The notes: generated by a model not told the origin, from the sequence alone. A stretch of DNA of 64,000 bases from Clostridiales bacterium (GCA_019417465.1 DXVF01000012.1:7851-71850); one strand, 5' to 3'. Positions 49,718 to 59,097 are shown, counted from the stretch's first letter. Numbers and translations are program-made.

Positions 49718-50980
49718 TCAATAGCTTATGTATGAGTGACCTGCCAAGTGACCGTGAATAGTATCTAAAATAGGAGCATGTGTTTTAGAATATTTACATA
49801 TATTTTTTAGTGCATTTACTTGTTCTTCACTGGGTGAGGCTATAATATTTATAGGGAAAAGTTCACCTGTAAATGTGATAAAATGTTCGCTGATATTATA
49901 TTTTGGAATATCTATTGCATTTACTTTTAAAAATCGCATGGTTTCATATAAAGAGTATTTTGGTAAATGAAATGCACAAGGAAATAAGTTTCTAGGAAGG
50001 TGAATTCCAAATATACATTTTGATTTATCCTTAGAATCTTCTATAATTCCCCAGTTTTTTATATAAGGTGCTGCTTTATGAGTTTTATGATCAATGAGAC
50101 AATCAGTAATTAATGTGTTAGACAATTGATCTTTTATTGTATATACATCATTTTTGGTGGATTCAAACAATCTTAAAAATCTATATTCTTGTTCTAGATC
50201 ATTTGAATTTATAAATGTATCTTTTAATAATTCTGAATATTTATGTTTATAAAGATTTAAATATAATGATTCTTGTCTGGCATTATAGCTATTAAGATAG
50301 ATGGAAGTTAAAAAGGTTTTCTTTTTTCTTGCAATATAAAGAAGTTTACTTATTTCAGTTTCAGTAAGATTAGAATGATTCATATTACTAGTACTAAGAT
50401 GATATATACTAGCTTCTTCGATACTATTAATAAATTTTATGAATTTATTTGACCAAAAAGCTAGTTTTACATAGCTATCGGTTGTATTGCAACGTTTATT
50501 TTTATCTAGTTCATGTTCTATTTGTTCAGGTGTCAATTTTAATACATTAACATGGTATTGGGCACATTTCTTATTATGTTTTGATAATAATGTATCTATG
50601 AAACCAGTTTTAGATAAAGAGGTACAAAGGTTTACTAAAATAGTATTTAGGAGTTTATTATATTCTTTTTCGGCAATACTTGGTCTTAAATTTAATTTAC
50701 CTAAATGATATTTTTCTTGAAAGTCTGACATTTTTATGTAATTTTCTTTTAATTGTGAAGATATAGATAATAAATGACTAGTTACTTGTAAAAAATCTAA
50801 ATTATTATTATCAGAACAATTTGGTTGAATCATATTTCTATACAAGTTATATTGATTTTCATTATCAAAAAGAAATCCTAACTTAAGACTTTGTGTTGAA
50901 GTAATAGATAATGATGTTTGCATATCATAAAAAGAATTAGCAACTCTTTCTTCAGGATTCAAATTTTTATTTTTAGTCAT
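49718..50980 (-). CDS. Hypothetical protein, 420 aa, paired with a 90-aa upstream gene
   Basis: Not recognised. A soluble protein, largely helical, with scattered Cys/His (KHNKKCAQYHVN, IKNWGIIEDSKDKSKCIFGI) and a C-terminus rich in His (HAPILDTIHGHLAGHSY). It overlaps the upstream 90-aa gene by 8 bp, so it is translationally coupled. The small-plus-large arrangement could be a toxin-antitoxin or a phage-type module, but no known motif supports either. Confidence 0.55.
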   Translation of the reverse strand: MTKNKNLNPEERVANSFYDMQTSLSITSTQSLKLGFLFDNENQYNLYRNMIQPNCSDNNNLDFLQVTSHLLSISSQLKENYIKMSDFQEKYHLGKLNLRPSIAEKEYNKLLNTILVNLCTSLSKTGFIDTLLSKHNKKCAQYHVNVLKLTPEQIEHELDKNKRCNTTDSYVKLAFWSNKFIKFINSIEEASIYHLSTSNMNHSNLTETEISKLLYIARKKKTFLTSIYLNSYNARQESLYLNLYKHKYSELLKDTFINSNDLEQEYRFLRLFESTKNDVYTIKDQLSNTLITDCLIDHKTHKAAPYIKNWGIIEDSKDKSKCIFGIHLPRNLFPCAFHLPKYSLYETMRFLKVNAIDIPKYNISEHFITFTGELFPINIIASPSEEQVNALKNICKYSKTHAPILDTIHGHLAGHSYISY

Positions 50981-51245
50981 GTAAAGCTCCTTTCAAATAA
51001 TCATATAAATTCATTAAATCATAAGTTTTTGTAGCTATATTATCAGTATCTTCAAAATACACGTAAATTAGAATGTTTAAAGCTTTTTCTTCATTAGGAT
51101 ACATTTTTTTAATTTCAAAAATGTAATTTGTTAAGTTCATTGATTCTAACTCTAGTTTAGTAAATTTTTTTAAAAGCAGATTATAAAACAATTCTGCTAA
51201 CTTATTTAGTGTAAAATTAAATTTCTTTATAACTTCATTTTCCAT
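50973..51245 (-). CDS. Hypothetical protein, 90 aa, first gene of a coupled pair
   Basis: Start ATG 51245 behind GGAGAGG; a longer frame upstream would be untranslated leader. The sequence is helical and acidic-basic mixed, with no membrane span. It overlaps the 420-aa gene, so they are coupled. Function unknown. Confidence 0.5.
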   Translation of the reverse strand: MENEVIKKFNFTLNKLAELFYNLLLKKFTKLELESMNLTNYIFEIKKMYPNEEKALNILIYVYFEDTDNIATKTYDLMNLYDYLKGALHD

Positions 51246-51433
51246 AAAAATAACCTCTCCAAATAATATAGCAATAGTATAACACATTTTGTCACATAAG
51301 TCTAATGTTATGTAAATAATATTAGAAATTATTACAATGATATTACTAGTGAACAAATGATTTAGTAATAAAAATTGTAGTATAATATAAATCTATATGA
51401 TATAATCTAAAAAATAAAAGAGGTAGGATTATT

Positions 51434-51776
51434 ATGGGATTAAAAGTATCAAATGTAGATAAAAACTTTGCTGGGAAGAAAGCAGTAGATAATATTTCCT
51501 TTGAAATATATAGATCAGGAGTCTTTGGTTTGCTTTGAACAAATGGAGCAGGAAAAACTACACTATTAGAATGTTGTTGGGAATAATAAATAAAGATAAA
51601 GGAGTAATTTCTTGGAATGGTAAAGATGTAAAAAAACATGCTAATTTTGGATATATGCCAGAAGAAAAATTATCTAAAGTAAATCAGCAGAAAGTTCAAT
51701 CTGTTATTGCAGTTATGCATAATACAGAACTATTAAAAAAGATTATATTAAAGTTAGTAAAGAAGGGTAAAAGATG
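51434..51776 (+). pseudogene. Decayed ABC transporter ATP-binding gene
   Basis: MGLKVSNVDKNFAGKKAVDN reads into a Walker A region where a TGA replaces an expected GGA (GLL-stop-TNGAGKTT). A single-base loss follows (ctattagaatg for ctattaagaatg), and the region after the Q-loop is missing. It is damaged in three independent ways, unlike the CGG sites, and is a useful contrast: genuine pseudogenes here do not follow the CGG pattern. Confidence 0.75.
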
Positions 51777-51832
51777 AGTGTGCACATGGATAGAGTAAAA
51801 GATGTACATACTTTAATCTGGGTAAATTTAAA

Positions 51833-52729
51833 GTGTTTGATTTTTTTGTAAAATTGATTGTTGGTTTTGGTGTAGCTATCTTTTTAGGAATAATATTTTG
51901 GATAAAACAAATAAGTGGTTCGAGAATACCAATAAAGGTTATAGCAAGGTGCAAGATAAAAAAATATAAATACAGAAAAAGAAGAGTTTTTGTAATGAAA
52001 AATAGAAAGATTACTAATTCTAATTTAGTAATTTTATATCTTCATGGTGGTTCATATGTTGCAGGAATAATGAAGGAACACTGGATATTTTTAAACAATA
52101 TTTGTAAAGATGTATCTGATGTTACTGTTATTATTCCAGATTATCCATTACCACCCAAATATAACTATAAAGATGTATTTAAAATGATGGAAGGACTATA
52201 TGATGAAATAATTAATAGAGTAGACTCAACAAAATTAATAGTAATGGGAGATTCTGCAGGTGGAGGATTATCACTTGCTTTGATGCAGAAAGTAGGAATA
52301 GATAATAAAAGTGAGCCAGAGAAATTAATATTAATTTCTCCGTGGCTTGATATAAAGATGGAAAATCCAAGAATAGATGAAGTTCAGAAAGTAGATAAAA
52401 TACTTAATAAAAATGCATTAAAATTAGCAGGAAATTTATATTTAGGTAAAGGTAATAAAGATAATTATTTAACAAGTCCAATTGATGGACCACTTGATAA
52501 ATTAAAAAATGTTACTATTTATACAGGAACTTATGATATTTTAAATCCAGATGTGCAAGATTTAGTAAAAAGAGCAAAAAAAGAGAAGATAAATATTAAA
52601 GTAAAACAAACAAAAAAGGCTGTGCATATTTGGATATTAAGTAGACATAATAAAGCATACCATTCTAAGGAAGATTATAATGAATTGATATTAGAACTAA
52701 AAGAATTAGAGAGGAAGAATAATGAATAA
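51833..52729 (+). CDS. Alpha/beta hydrolase (HSL-type esterase/lipase)
   Basis: 298 residues with a GTG start and an N-terminal membrane anchor. The oxyanion motif is LYLHGGSYVAG, the nucleophile elbow VMGDSAGGGLSLAL, a catalytic Asp in TYDILNPD and His in KAVHIW. Typical of acetyl-esterases of the hormone-sensitive-lipase family. It overlaps the acyltransferase gene by 8 bp, so the two may modify a lipid or glycolipid together. Confidence 0.85.
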   Translation: MFDFFVKLIVGFGVAIFLGIIFWIKQISGSRIPIKVIARCKIKKYKYRKRRVFVMKNRKITNSNLVILYLHGGSYVAGIMKEHWIFLNNICKDVSDVTVIIPDYPLPPKYNYKDVFKMMEGLYDEIINRVDSTKLIVMGDSAGGGLSLALMQKVGIDNKSEPEKLILISPWLDIKMENPRIDEVQKVDKILNKNALKLAGNLYLGKGNKDNYLTSPIDGPLDKLKNVTIYTGTYDILNPDVQDLVKRAKKEKINIKVKQTKKAVHIWILSRHNKAYHSKEDYNELILELKELERKNNE

Positions 52730-54003
52730 TAATAAAAAAATTCTATGGAGAAGACTTGATAATTCAGCTAAATTATTTCCAAGTATTTCAAGTAGAAAGT
52801 TTAGTACAGTTTTTAGAATATCTGTAATATTAAATGAAATAATAAGACCTGATGTTTTAGCTATATCAGTAAATGAGGCATTAGAAAAGTTTATTTCTTT
52901 TAAAGTAAAGCTAAGAAAAGGTTTGTTTTGGTATTATTTAGAGGCAAACAGAAAAAATCCTATAATAGAGGAAGAGAATAATTATCCATGTAAATATATA
53001 GATCCAAATACTAATAATAATTATCTTTTTAAAGTGACATATTTTAAAAATAAAATTAATTTAGATGTATTTCATTCATTAACAGATGGAAATAGTGCGA
53101 CACGTTTTTTTAAGGAGATTATTTATAACTATATTGAGAATTCACATAGAGAAGAATTTAGCTTGAGTCGTAGAAATAAAATGATAATTGCAAATAATAC
53201 AGAAGATAGTTATTTGAAAAATTATAATAAACATTTAGGTAGAAGAGAAAAATCTAAAAAAGCATATGTTATAAAAGGTAAAAAATTACCGTTATTTGCA
53301 ACTGGTGTAATACATGGATATGTTAATTTACCTAAATTAAAAGAAATTTGTAAAGAAAAAGAGATAACAATAACACGGATATTTGACAGCTGTTTTAATA
53401 AAAGCAATATATCAGGAGAATTATAAAAAATATAATGGCAAAAAGCCAATAAAAGTATGTATACCAGTTAATCTTAAGAAATATTTTAAATCAACAACAA
53501 TAAGTAACTTTTTTTCGTATATTACATTAGAAACAAATTTTAAAAATGAGGAATTTGAGGATTTTGACAATATTATAGAATTTGTAAAAAATGATTTTAA
53601 GAGTAAATTAACAGAAGAAGAAGTTACTAAAACTATGTCTGCTAATGTGAAATGGGGAAATAATATTTTTGTTAAATTGATACCTTTGGTATTTAAAAAT
53701 ATTATTTTAAAAATTAGCTATATGGTGATTAGAAAATATACTACAACTACTTTTTCAAATGTGGGAAGAGTAAGTGTTTTGCCAGAATATAAACCTTATA
53801 TTGATAGATTTTTATTCTTATTGGCACCAGAACCTGTGGAGAAAATAAAGTGTTCTGCATGTTCTTATGAAAATAAATTGATTTTCACATTTACATCAAT
53901 ATTAAAAGATGCAAGTGTAGAAAAAGCATTTTTTAAGCATTTACAAGAGCAAGGAATAGATATAGAAATTGAAAGTAATGGGGTGGGGTATGATTTATCC
54001 TAA
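52722..54003 (+). CDS. Alcohol/condensation-type acyltransferase, read through a CGG +1 site
   Basis: Resembles condensation/PapA-like acyltransferases, with DVFHSLTDGNSATRFF carrying the HxxxDG catalytic motif near residue 125. CGG at 53376-53378 (codon 219) interrupts it. Skipping C changes TITRIFDS to TIT-GYLTAVLIKAIYQENY, which continues in frame to KPIKVCIPVNLKKYF, typical for these enzymes. The joined length is 426 residues. It sits in an accessory segment but follows the core CGG rule, so it has adapted to the host. Confidence 0.82.
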
Positions 54004-54206
54004 GTTAATTAATGTAAAAAAGACAAGTATGCCTGAATACAAAAAAAGCCATACAAATAAACCCAACTATCTATATGCTTAATTATAAGGCATGTACAAA
54101 AATAATGCAATATATATACCAAATAATATTATTTAATTAAATCTAACAGTTTAATATTATGTTTAAGACATTTTATGCCTTAACTTTGCTAAAAGAAAGA
54201 AAATGA

Positions 54207-54265
54207 AATAAAAAAATACTGTCAAGGGCGGAAGTACATTTTACCCTTGACAGTATTTTTTTATG
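54207..54265. terminator. Hairpin terminator
   Basis: aaaaaatactgtcaaggg...cccttgacagtatttttt, 17-bp perfect stem with A/T tracts on both sides. The wider gap 54004-54339 is otherwise A/T-rich, without a gene. Confidence 0.85.
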
Positions 54266-54339
54266 AATTAGAATAATTAAGCAAATTTAAGGTTGAATTG
54301 TCATATATAAAACCGGAATGAATAGTATATAAACAAAGT

Positions 54340-54399
54340 AAGTTGTATAAAAAAATCGCAAAGCTGACTACTTTGCGACTGTTAATTTATACAACTTTT
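54340..54399. promoter_or_regulatory. Recombinase-type core site L (also a long hairpin)
   Basis: tcgcaaag-ctgacta-ctttgcga at 54356-54378: 8-bp inverted arms around a 7-bp spacer, inside outer arms agttgtataa/ttatacaact. It has the form of a tyrosine-recombinase core site. The matching site is at 55728 with the spacer reversed. Confidence 0.55.
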
Positions 54400-54572
54400 A
54401 TGTATTTATTATAGCTGAACATGTAAACAATGTCAATATAATACGGCATAAAAAATTAATATTCTACAAATTACATAAATTTGTTACATATTTTTTATAC
54501 AATTTATTTAGTTGATTATCTTGCAAATATTTTATTTGTGGTCAACATCATGGTAAAAAGGAGGTTTTATAT

Positions 54573-55664
54573 ATGTCAAGACGAGGTGAGAATATCAGGA
54601 AACGAACAGACGGACGTTGGGAGGGAAGATATATTGAAAAGTACGATATTAACGGAAAAGCTTGTTACCGTTCTGTCTACAGCTCATCATATACGGAATT
54701 AAAGCATAAGCTTAAGGAATATAAAAACAAAAAGACAAAACCAATTAAATATAATATAGGCATAGAAAGCCTGTGTAATGAATGGCTTTTAAGCAAGGAA
54801 ATTATAATAAAACAGTCTACCTATATGAATTATCACACAGTTATAAACAACCATATAATACCATATTTCAAAAATAAAAAAGTAAAGTGTCTGACAAATG
54901 AAAGCATTGATTTATTTATAGCAGAAAAAGCCATATGTCTTTCTGAAAAAACGGTACATGACATAGTAACAGTATTAAAACAGATAATAAGATACGCACA
55001 GACAAAACAGTATATAGAATATTTTGATTTTAATATAAATCAGCCGAAAATACAAAACAAAGACTTGCCAGTATTAAATAAATACGAACACAGCAAATTA
55101 ATAAGCTACATTCAATTAACCTTTGATATTAATAAAATCGGCGTGCTGTTTTCTTTGTTTATGGGAATAAGATTAGGCGAAATATGTGCTTTAAAATGGG
55201 AAGATGTAAACCTTGAAACTGGAACGCTAAGAATAAATAAAACAATGCAGAGAATAAAAAACTTAGATACAAATGCAGAGCATAAAACAAAAATAGTAAT
55301 AGATACTCCAAAAAGCCAAAAATCAATAAGAAATATACCAATACCGTCTTTTATATTGGAATTACTAAAAGAATATAAATTAGAGGAAAACAATTATTTA
55401 CTGACCGGAACAAGAAATTATATAGAGCCAAGAGTATATCAGGAAATGTTTAAAAAATACTTAAAACAAGCCGGAATAGAAAATATAAACTTTCATGCGT
55501 TAAGACATACGTTTGCAACAAGAGCAATAGAAAACGAATTTGACGTAAAAAGTCTAAGTGAAATATTAGGACATTCAAGCGTAAAATTCACGCTTGAAAA
55601 ATATGTACACCCATCATACGAGCATAAAAGAATGAACATGGAAAAACTTTCAGCCTATTATTAA
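54573..55664 (+). CDS. Tyrosine recombinase / integrase with intact active site
   Basis: 363 residues. AP2-like arm-binding MSRRGENIRKRTDGRWEGRY, a SAM-like core-binding domain, then catalytic Arg (MGIRLGE), FHALRHTFATRA (HxxR), LGHSSVKFTLEKYVH (His and nucleophile Tyr). All catalytic residues are present. It is flanked by the inverted core-type sites at 54356 and 55728, so it probably acts on them. There is no in-frame CGG, though many cgg triplets occur out of frame; the gene tolerates the host rule. Confidence 0.92.
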   Translation: MSRRGENIRKRTDGRWEGRYIEKYDINGKACYRSVYSSSYTELKHKLKEYKNKKTKPIKYNIGIESLCNEWLLSKEIIIKQSTYMNYHTVINNHIIPYFKNKKVKCLTNESIDLFIAEKAICLSEKTVHDIVTVLKQIIRYAQTKQYIEYFDFNINQPKIQNKDLPVLNKYEHSKLISYIQLTFDINKIGVLFSLFMGIRLGEICALKWEDVNLETGTLRINKTMQRIKNLDTNAEHKTKIVIDTPKSQKSIRNIPIPSFILELLKEYKLEENNYLLTGTRNYIEPRVYQEMFKKYLKQAGIENINFHALRHTFATRAIENEFDVKSLSEILGHSSVKFTLEKYVHPSYEHKRMNMEKLSAYY

Positions 55665-55727
55665 GGGTCAAAATCATGGTCAGAAAACAGCATAATGTAC
55701 GTATTTACGGACTTTAAAGCTAAAAAA

Positions 55728-55750
55728 TCGCAAAGTAGTCAGCTTTGCGA
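55728..55750. promoter_or_regulatory. Recombinase-type core site R
   Basis: tcgcaaag-tagtcag-ctttgcga: the same 8-bp arms as site L and a 7-bp spacer that is its reverse complement, giving an inverted pair around the integrase gene. Confidence 0.55.
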
Positions 55751-55840
55751 TTACGGCATATTTATAATACATCATTATCATGTCCAAAAGGCTGATTTTT
55801 ATTCTATTTATTGGATTGTAAAATAAGGGGGATTGTTATT

Positions 55841-58800
55841 ATGAAAAGAATGGTAAAGGTTTTAATGGGGTCTATTATAGCATTGTTCGTTATACTTATA
55901 GCTATTATAGTATCATATTTTGTTGTTGAAAATAACGGAAAAGAAAAAATTGTTTCAGATGAAATTCCAGTTGGGCAACAGTATATACCTAAAATAGAAA
56001 ACATAAAAACTGATGAAAAAACAGGAATAAAATATATTAACAATGAAATTATGATAATGTTCCATAGTGGTATATCAAAGGAAAATCAACTTGAAGTTAT
56101 AAAAAGTATAAATGGTGAAATAATTGGTAATATTGATGGCAATGTATTTCAAGTAGAAATTTCAAGCAGAACACTTGAAGAATTGGAACAACTTTGTAAA
56201 GAAGTAGCAGAAAATGAAGAAGTTTTTGGGGCAATAACTGATTCTATTATAGATGTAGACTTATCAGCTATAACAACAAATGATTTGGGAGATGAAAAAC
56301 ATTGGCGGAAACAAAAATTAAAAAGAGCAAATTGGTGGTTAAATGCTATACAGGCACCAGGGGCTTGGGAATATAACAATAGATTTAATAATATAAAAAT
56401 TGGTATTATTGATAGTGGATTTGATACAGGACACGAGGATTTAAAAATAAGTTTTACAGATGAAGTCAATAAGGCAATAAATAATAAAGATGACCATGGA
56501 ACTCATGTAGCTGGAATTATTGGTGCAACTGAAAACAACGGAAAAGGCATAGCTGGCATTGTATGGAATAAAGAATTAGTCTGTTATGACTGGGATTATT
56601 CAAAAAAGCAAAACAATGCACAATCTGTTTTAGCAGGATTGATATGTATTGTTGAGTCAGGAGCAAAAGTTGTTAATATATCTTTTGCATGGGATACAAT
56701 AAAAGCATTCAAAACTGATGAAGACTATTTTATTAAATCTGGAATTGATGAAAATGCGTATAAAACTTCATATTTCGTTTCATATTTATTAGATGAAAAT
56801 TATGATTTTTTAATTGTTCAATCTGCCGGAAATGGAGCAAAAAATGGAAAAGGTGTTGATGCAAAAAATGCCTTAATGTTTGCTGGAATCACATCTGAAA
56901 ATTGTTATGTGAATTCAAATGATTCAGCAGTCACAGCAGAGGATATATTAAATAGAATTATAGTAGTAGCTGGTACTGAACAAACTGATAGCGGATATCA
57001 AATTGTCGAATGGTCTAATGGCGGAAGCCCGGTTGACATAGCTGCACCAGGTCAAAATATATACAGTTGTATTACAGGCGGATTTACTGGTAGTTATGGA
57101 TATATGAGCGGTACGTCAATGGCAGCACCAATGGTAACAGGAGTAGCAAGCCTTGTATGGTCTGTAAATGAAAACTTTACTGGACCAGAAGTAAAAGAAA
57201 TTGTATGTAATAACTATTCAGAGTGGGTACCAAGTAATCCTAACTCGCCAAATGCAAAGTCAGATAAAATTAATATAAAAGACGGTAAAGAAATTTATGG
57301 TTATCCTATGGTAAATGCTAAGCTTGCGGTTGAAGAAGCTATACGGCGTACTGATAATGATACTTTAATCGGAGTTGTTGAGGAAGAAACTGAAGAAACA
57401 ACCCAAAATTACGAATGGTATTTAGAGCCGACAATTCAAGCAGATAACATTATAGTACCTGATTATGAAAGTGAACTTTTTGAAAAGTATGCTATTATTG
57501 AAAGAAATAATAAATATGGCATTATTTCAAAAGAAGGTAAAGTTGAAGTGGAATGTAGCAATGTAGGCTATGATGTTTGTGTGTTAGGAAATACCACTTA
57601 TTATATGGATAATAAAATAAACAATAATGGATTGAACGAATATACTGGCTATATTTTAGAAAATAATAAACTGATAAGAACAAATAATTATCATGGACAT
57701 GATGGAGATTATATTCCCTATTATTACGATAAATCAATATCAAGTACATTGCTTATGGATTTAGGAATTATAGAAATATATAATGGCAATGAGATTTTTC
57801 CGGTACAAGAAGTTTCAAATAAGAATGCAAATGGATACTATGAAACGTTTGGAAAATATGGACTTACTAAGAGTAAAGAAGTTATAAAGGATTTTATTTA
57901 TACAAATGGCATTTATACAAACAATTTAATAGCCTTAGAAAAAGACGGACTATGGGAATGTTATGATAGAAAAGGTAATGAGATAATACCTTTAAAAGCC
58001 AAATCATCAGACTATAAAACGCAAAGAGATTGTTTTAATAGTATTAATAATACTAATTTTTTATGTTTTATGGACGTTAATGGAATAATAGCAATAAACA
58101 CTGAAAACGGTGGTTGTTTTTATGATATTAAGGGTAATAAAATTATAAATACGAATGATTTTGAAGAAGTCAGACCAATGATTAATGGGTTTGCATGGGT
58201 AAAAAAAGACGGTAAATGGGGAGTAATAAAAATTAATAAATATGTAAAAACCATAAATGAAGAAGAAACAACTCCCAAAGAAAATGGTAATATTAATAAA
58301 TATGTAGAAGTTGTTTTAAATAATTATAATCAATATATTAGACATGATGGAACACTAATGGGATTTGCTGATATTGATTTTGATGGAAATTTAGAATTTA
58401 TTACAAGTACAGAAAGATTTGACACATCAGGAACATATATAGATACTAATTTTTACGATATAGAAAATAACGAATTAAAGTTAATATCACCTGAAAATTT
58501 ATCATTAATATGCGATACTTTAACTTATTATAAAGATAATGATAATGATTATTTTTATGTAGGAGAGAATTGGAAAGCAGATAAAGGAAATTTTAGTGTC
58601 ATAGTAAAATGTAATAAAAATGAGTTTACAATAAAGGAAATGTCAATTAACGAAACTCAAGACTTTATAAAAAGTAAAAATTCTAAAAATCTTAATGTAA
58701 GGTATGATTTTATATATTTATATAAATTTAATCAATTAAGTGAAGAACAAAAAATTGAATGGCTGAATAATTCCTATAACAGTTTTACTTATGATACATA

Positions 58801-59029
58801 TATTAAAAAGGAACAAGTAATTAGCAAAAAAAGAACAGGAACAGTAAAAATAGAAGACGGATATTTAAATGTAAGAGACACGCCAAGTACAAAAGGTAAA
58901 ATAATAGGGAAATTAAATAATAGTGACAAGGTAACTATTAAAGAAACAAGCAAAGACGGAAAATGGTATAAAATTTCCAAAGATAATATTAACGGATATG
59001 TTTCAAAAGATTATGTAAAAATAGATTAA
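55841..59029 (+). CDS. Large secreted subtilisin-like protease with WG repeats and SH3b domain
   Basis: 1062 residues. A signal or membrane anchor (MGSIIALFVILIAIIVSYF) is followed by a propeptide-like region, then the S8 peptidase: Asp in IGIIDSGFDTGHEDL (about residue 190), His in DDHGTHVAGIIGA (about 220) and Ser in SGTSMAAPMVTGVASLVW (about 425). Next come WG-type repeats (NNKYGIISKEGKVEVE, KDGLWECYDRKGNEII, KDGKWGVIKINK) and a C-terminal bacterial SH3 domain (RTGTVKIEDGYLNVRDTPST) for wall binding. Two in-frame CGG codons (56306-56308, 57344-57346) must be Arg. It stands just downstream of the integrase and the reversible site pair. Probably foreign and unadapted. Confidence 0.88.
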   Translation: MKRMVKVLMGSIIALFVILIAIIVSYFVVENNGKEKIVSDEIPVGQQYIPKIENIKTDEKTGIKYINNEIMIMFHSGISKENQLEVIKSINGEIIGNIDGNVFQVEISSRTLEELEQLCKEVAENEEVFGAITDSIIDVDLSAITTNDLGDEKHWRKQKLKRANWWLNAIQAPGAWEYNNRFNNIKIGIIDSGFDTGHEDLKISFTDEVNKAINNKDDHGTHVAGIIGATENNGKGIAGIVWNKELVCYDWDYSKKQNNAQSVLAGLICIVESGAKVVNISFAWDTIKAFKTDEDYFIKSGIDENAYKTSYFVSYLLDENYDFLIVQSAGNGAKNGKGVDAKNALMFAGITSENCYVNSNDSAVTAEDILNRIIVVAGTEQTDSGYQIVEWSNGGSPVDIAAPGQNIYSCITGGFTGSYGYMSGTSMAAPMVTGVASLVWSVNENFTGPEVKEIVCNNYSEWVPSNPNSPNAKSDKINIKDGKEIYGYPMVNAKLAVEEAIRRTDNDTLIGVVEEETEETTQNYEWYLEPTIQADNIIVPDYESELFEKYAIIERNNKYGIISKEGKVEVECSNVGYDVCVLGNTTYYMDNKINNNGLNEYTGYILENNKLIRTNNYHGHDGDYIPYYYDKSISSTLLMDLGIIEIYNGNEIFPVQEVSNKNANGYYETFGKYGLTKSKEVIKDFIYTNGIYTNNLIALEKDGLWECYDRKGNEIIPLKAKSSDYKTQRDCFNSINNTNFLCFMDVNGIIAINTENGGCFYDIKGNKIINTNDFEEVRPMINGFAWVKKDGKWGVIKINKYVKTINEEETTPKENGNINKYVEVVLNNYNQYIRHDGTLMGFADIDFDGNLEFITSTERFDTSGTYIDTNFYDIENNELKLISPENLSLICDTLTYYKDNDNDYFYVGENWKADKGNFSVIVKCNKNEFTIKEMSINETQDFIKSKNSKNLNVRYDFIYLYKFNQLSEEQKIEWLNNSYNSFTYDTYIKKEQVISKKRTGTVKIEDGYLNVRDTPSTKGKIIGKLNNSDKVTIKETSKDGKWYKISKDNINGYVSKDYVKID

Positions 59030-59059
59030 TTCTTTAACCCCCACAAAAATTATATGCAA

Positions 59060-59097
59060 AAAATAGCGGTATGACCTTAAAATCATACCGCTATTTT
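59060..59097 (+). terminator. Terminator after the protease
   Basis: aaaatagcggtatgacct...aaatcataccgctatttt hairpin with T-run. Confidence 0.85.

Noticed and set aside
51434..51776. TGA read as Gly in the ABC gene
   Set aside because: The TGA does replace an expected GGA, but TGA is a normal stop elsewhere (amylase, DUF6879, DUF3006 genes) and this gene has two further defects.
3093..54003. Sequencing or assembly error as the cause of the 14 broken genes
   Set aside because: Errors would not be confined to one base, one direction (+1), one codon and one reading phase with glycine always restored. cgg triplets out of frame are not associated with breaks. Reads were not available, so this is a strong inference, not proof.
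3093..54003. Simple pseudogenisation of dapA, dapB, thrS, pfkA, sufB/C
   Set aside because: Several are essential and all are otherwise free of damage. The true pseudogene at 51434 has a nonsense change, a deletion and a missing end, none at CGG.
3093..54003. CGG reassigned to another amino acid by normal triplet decoding (as Trp or Gln in some bacteria)
   Set aside because: A triplet reassignment would keep the frame; here the frame changes at every site.
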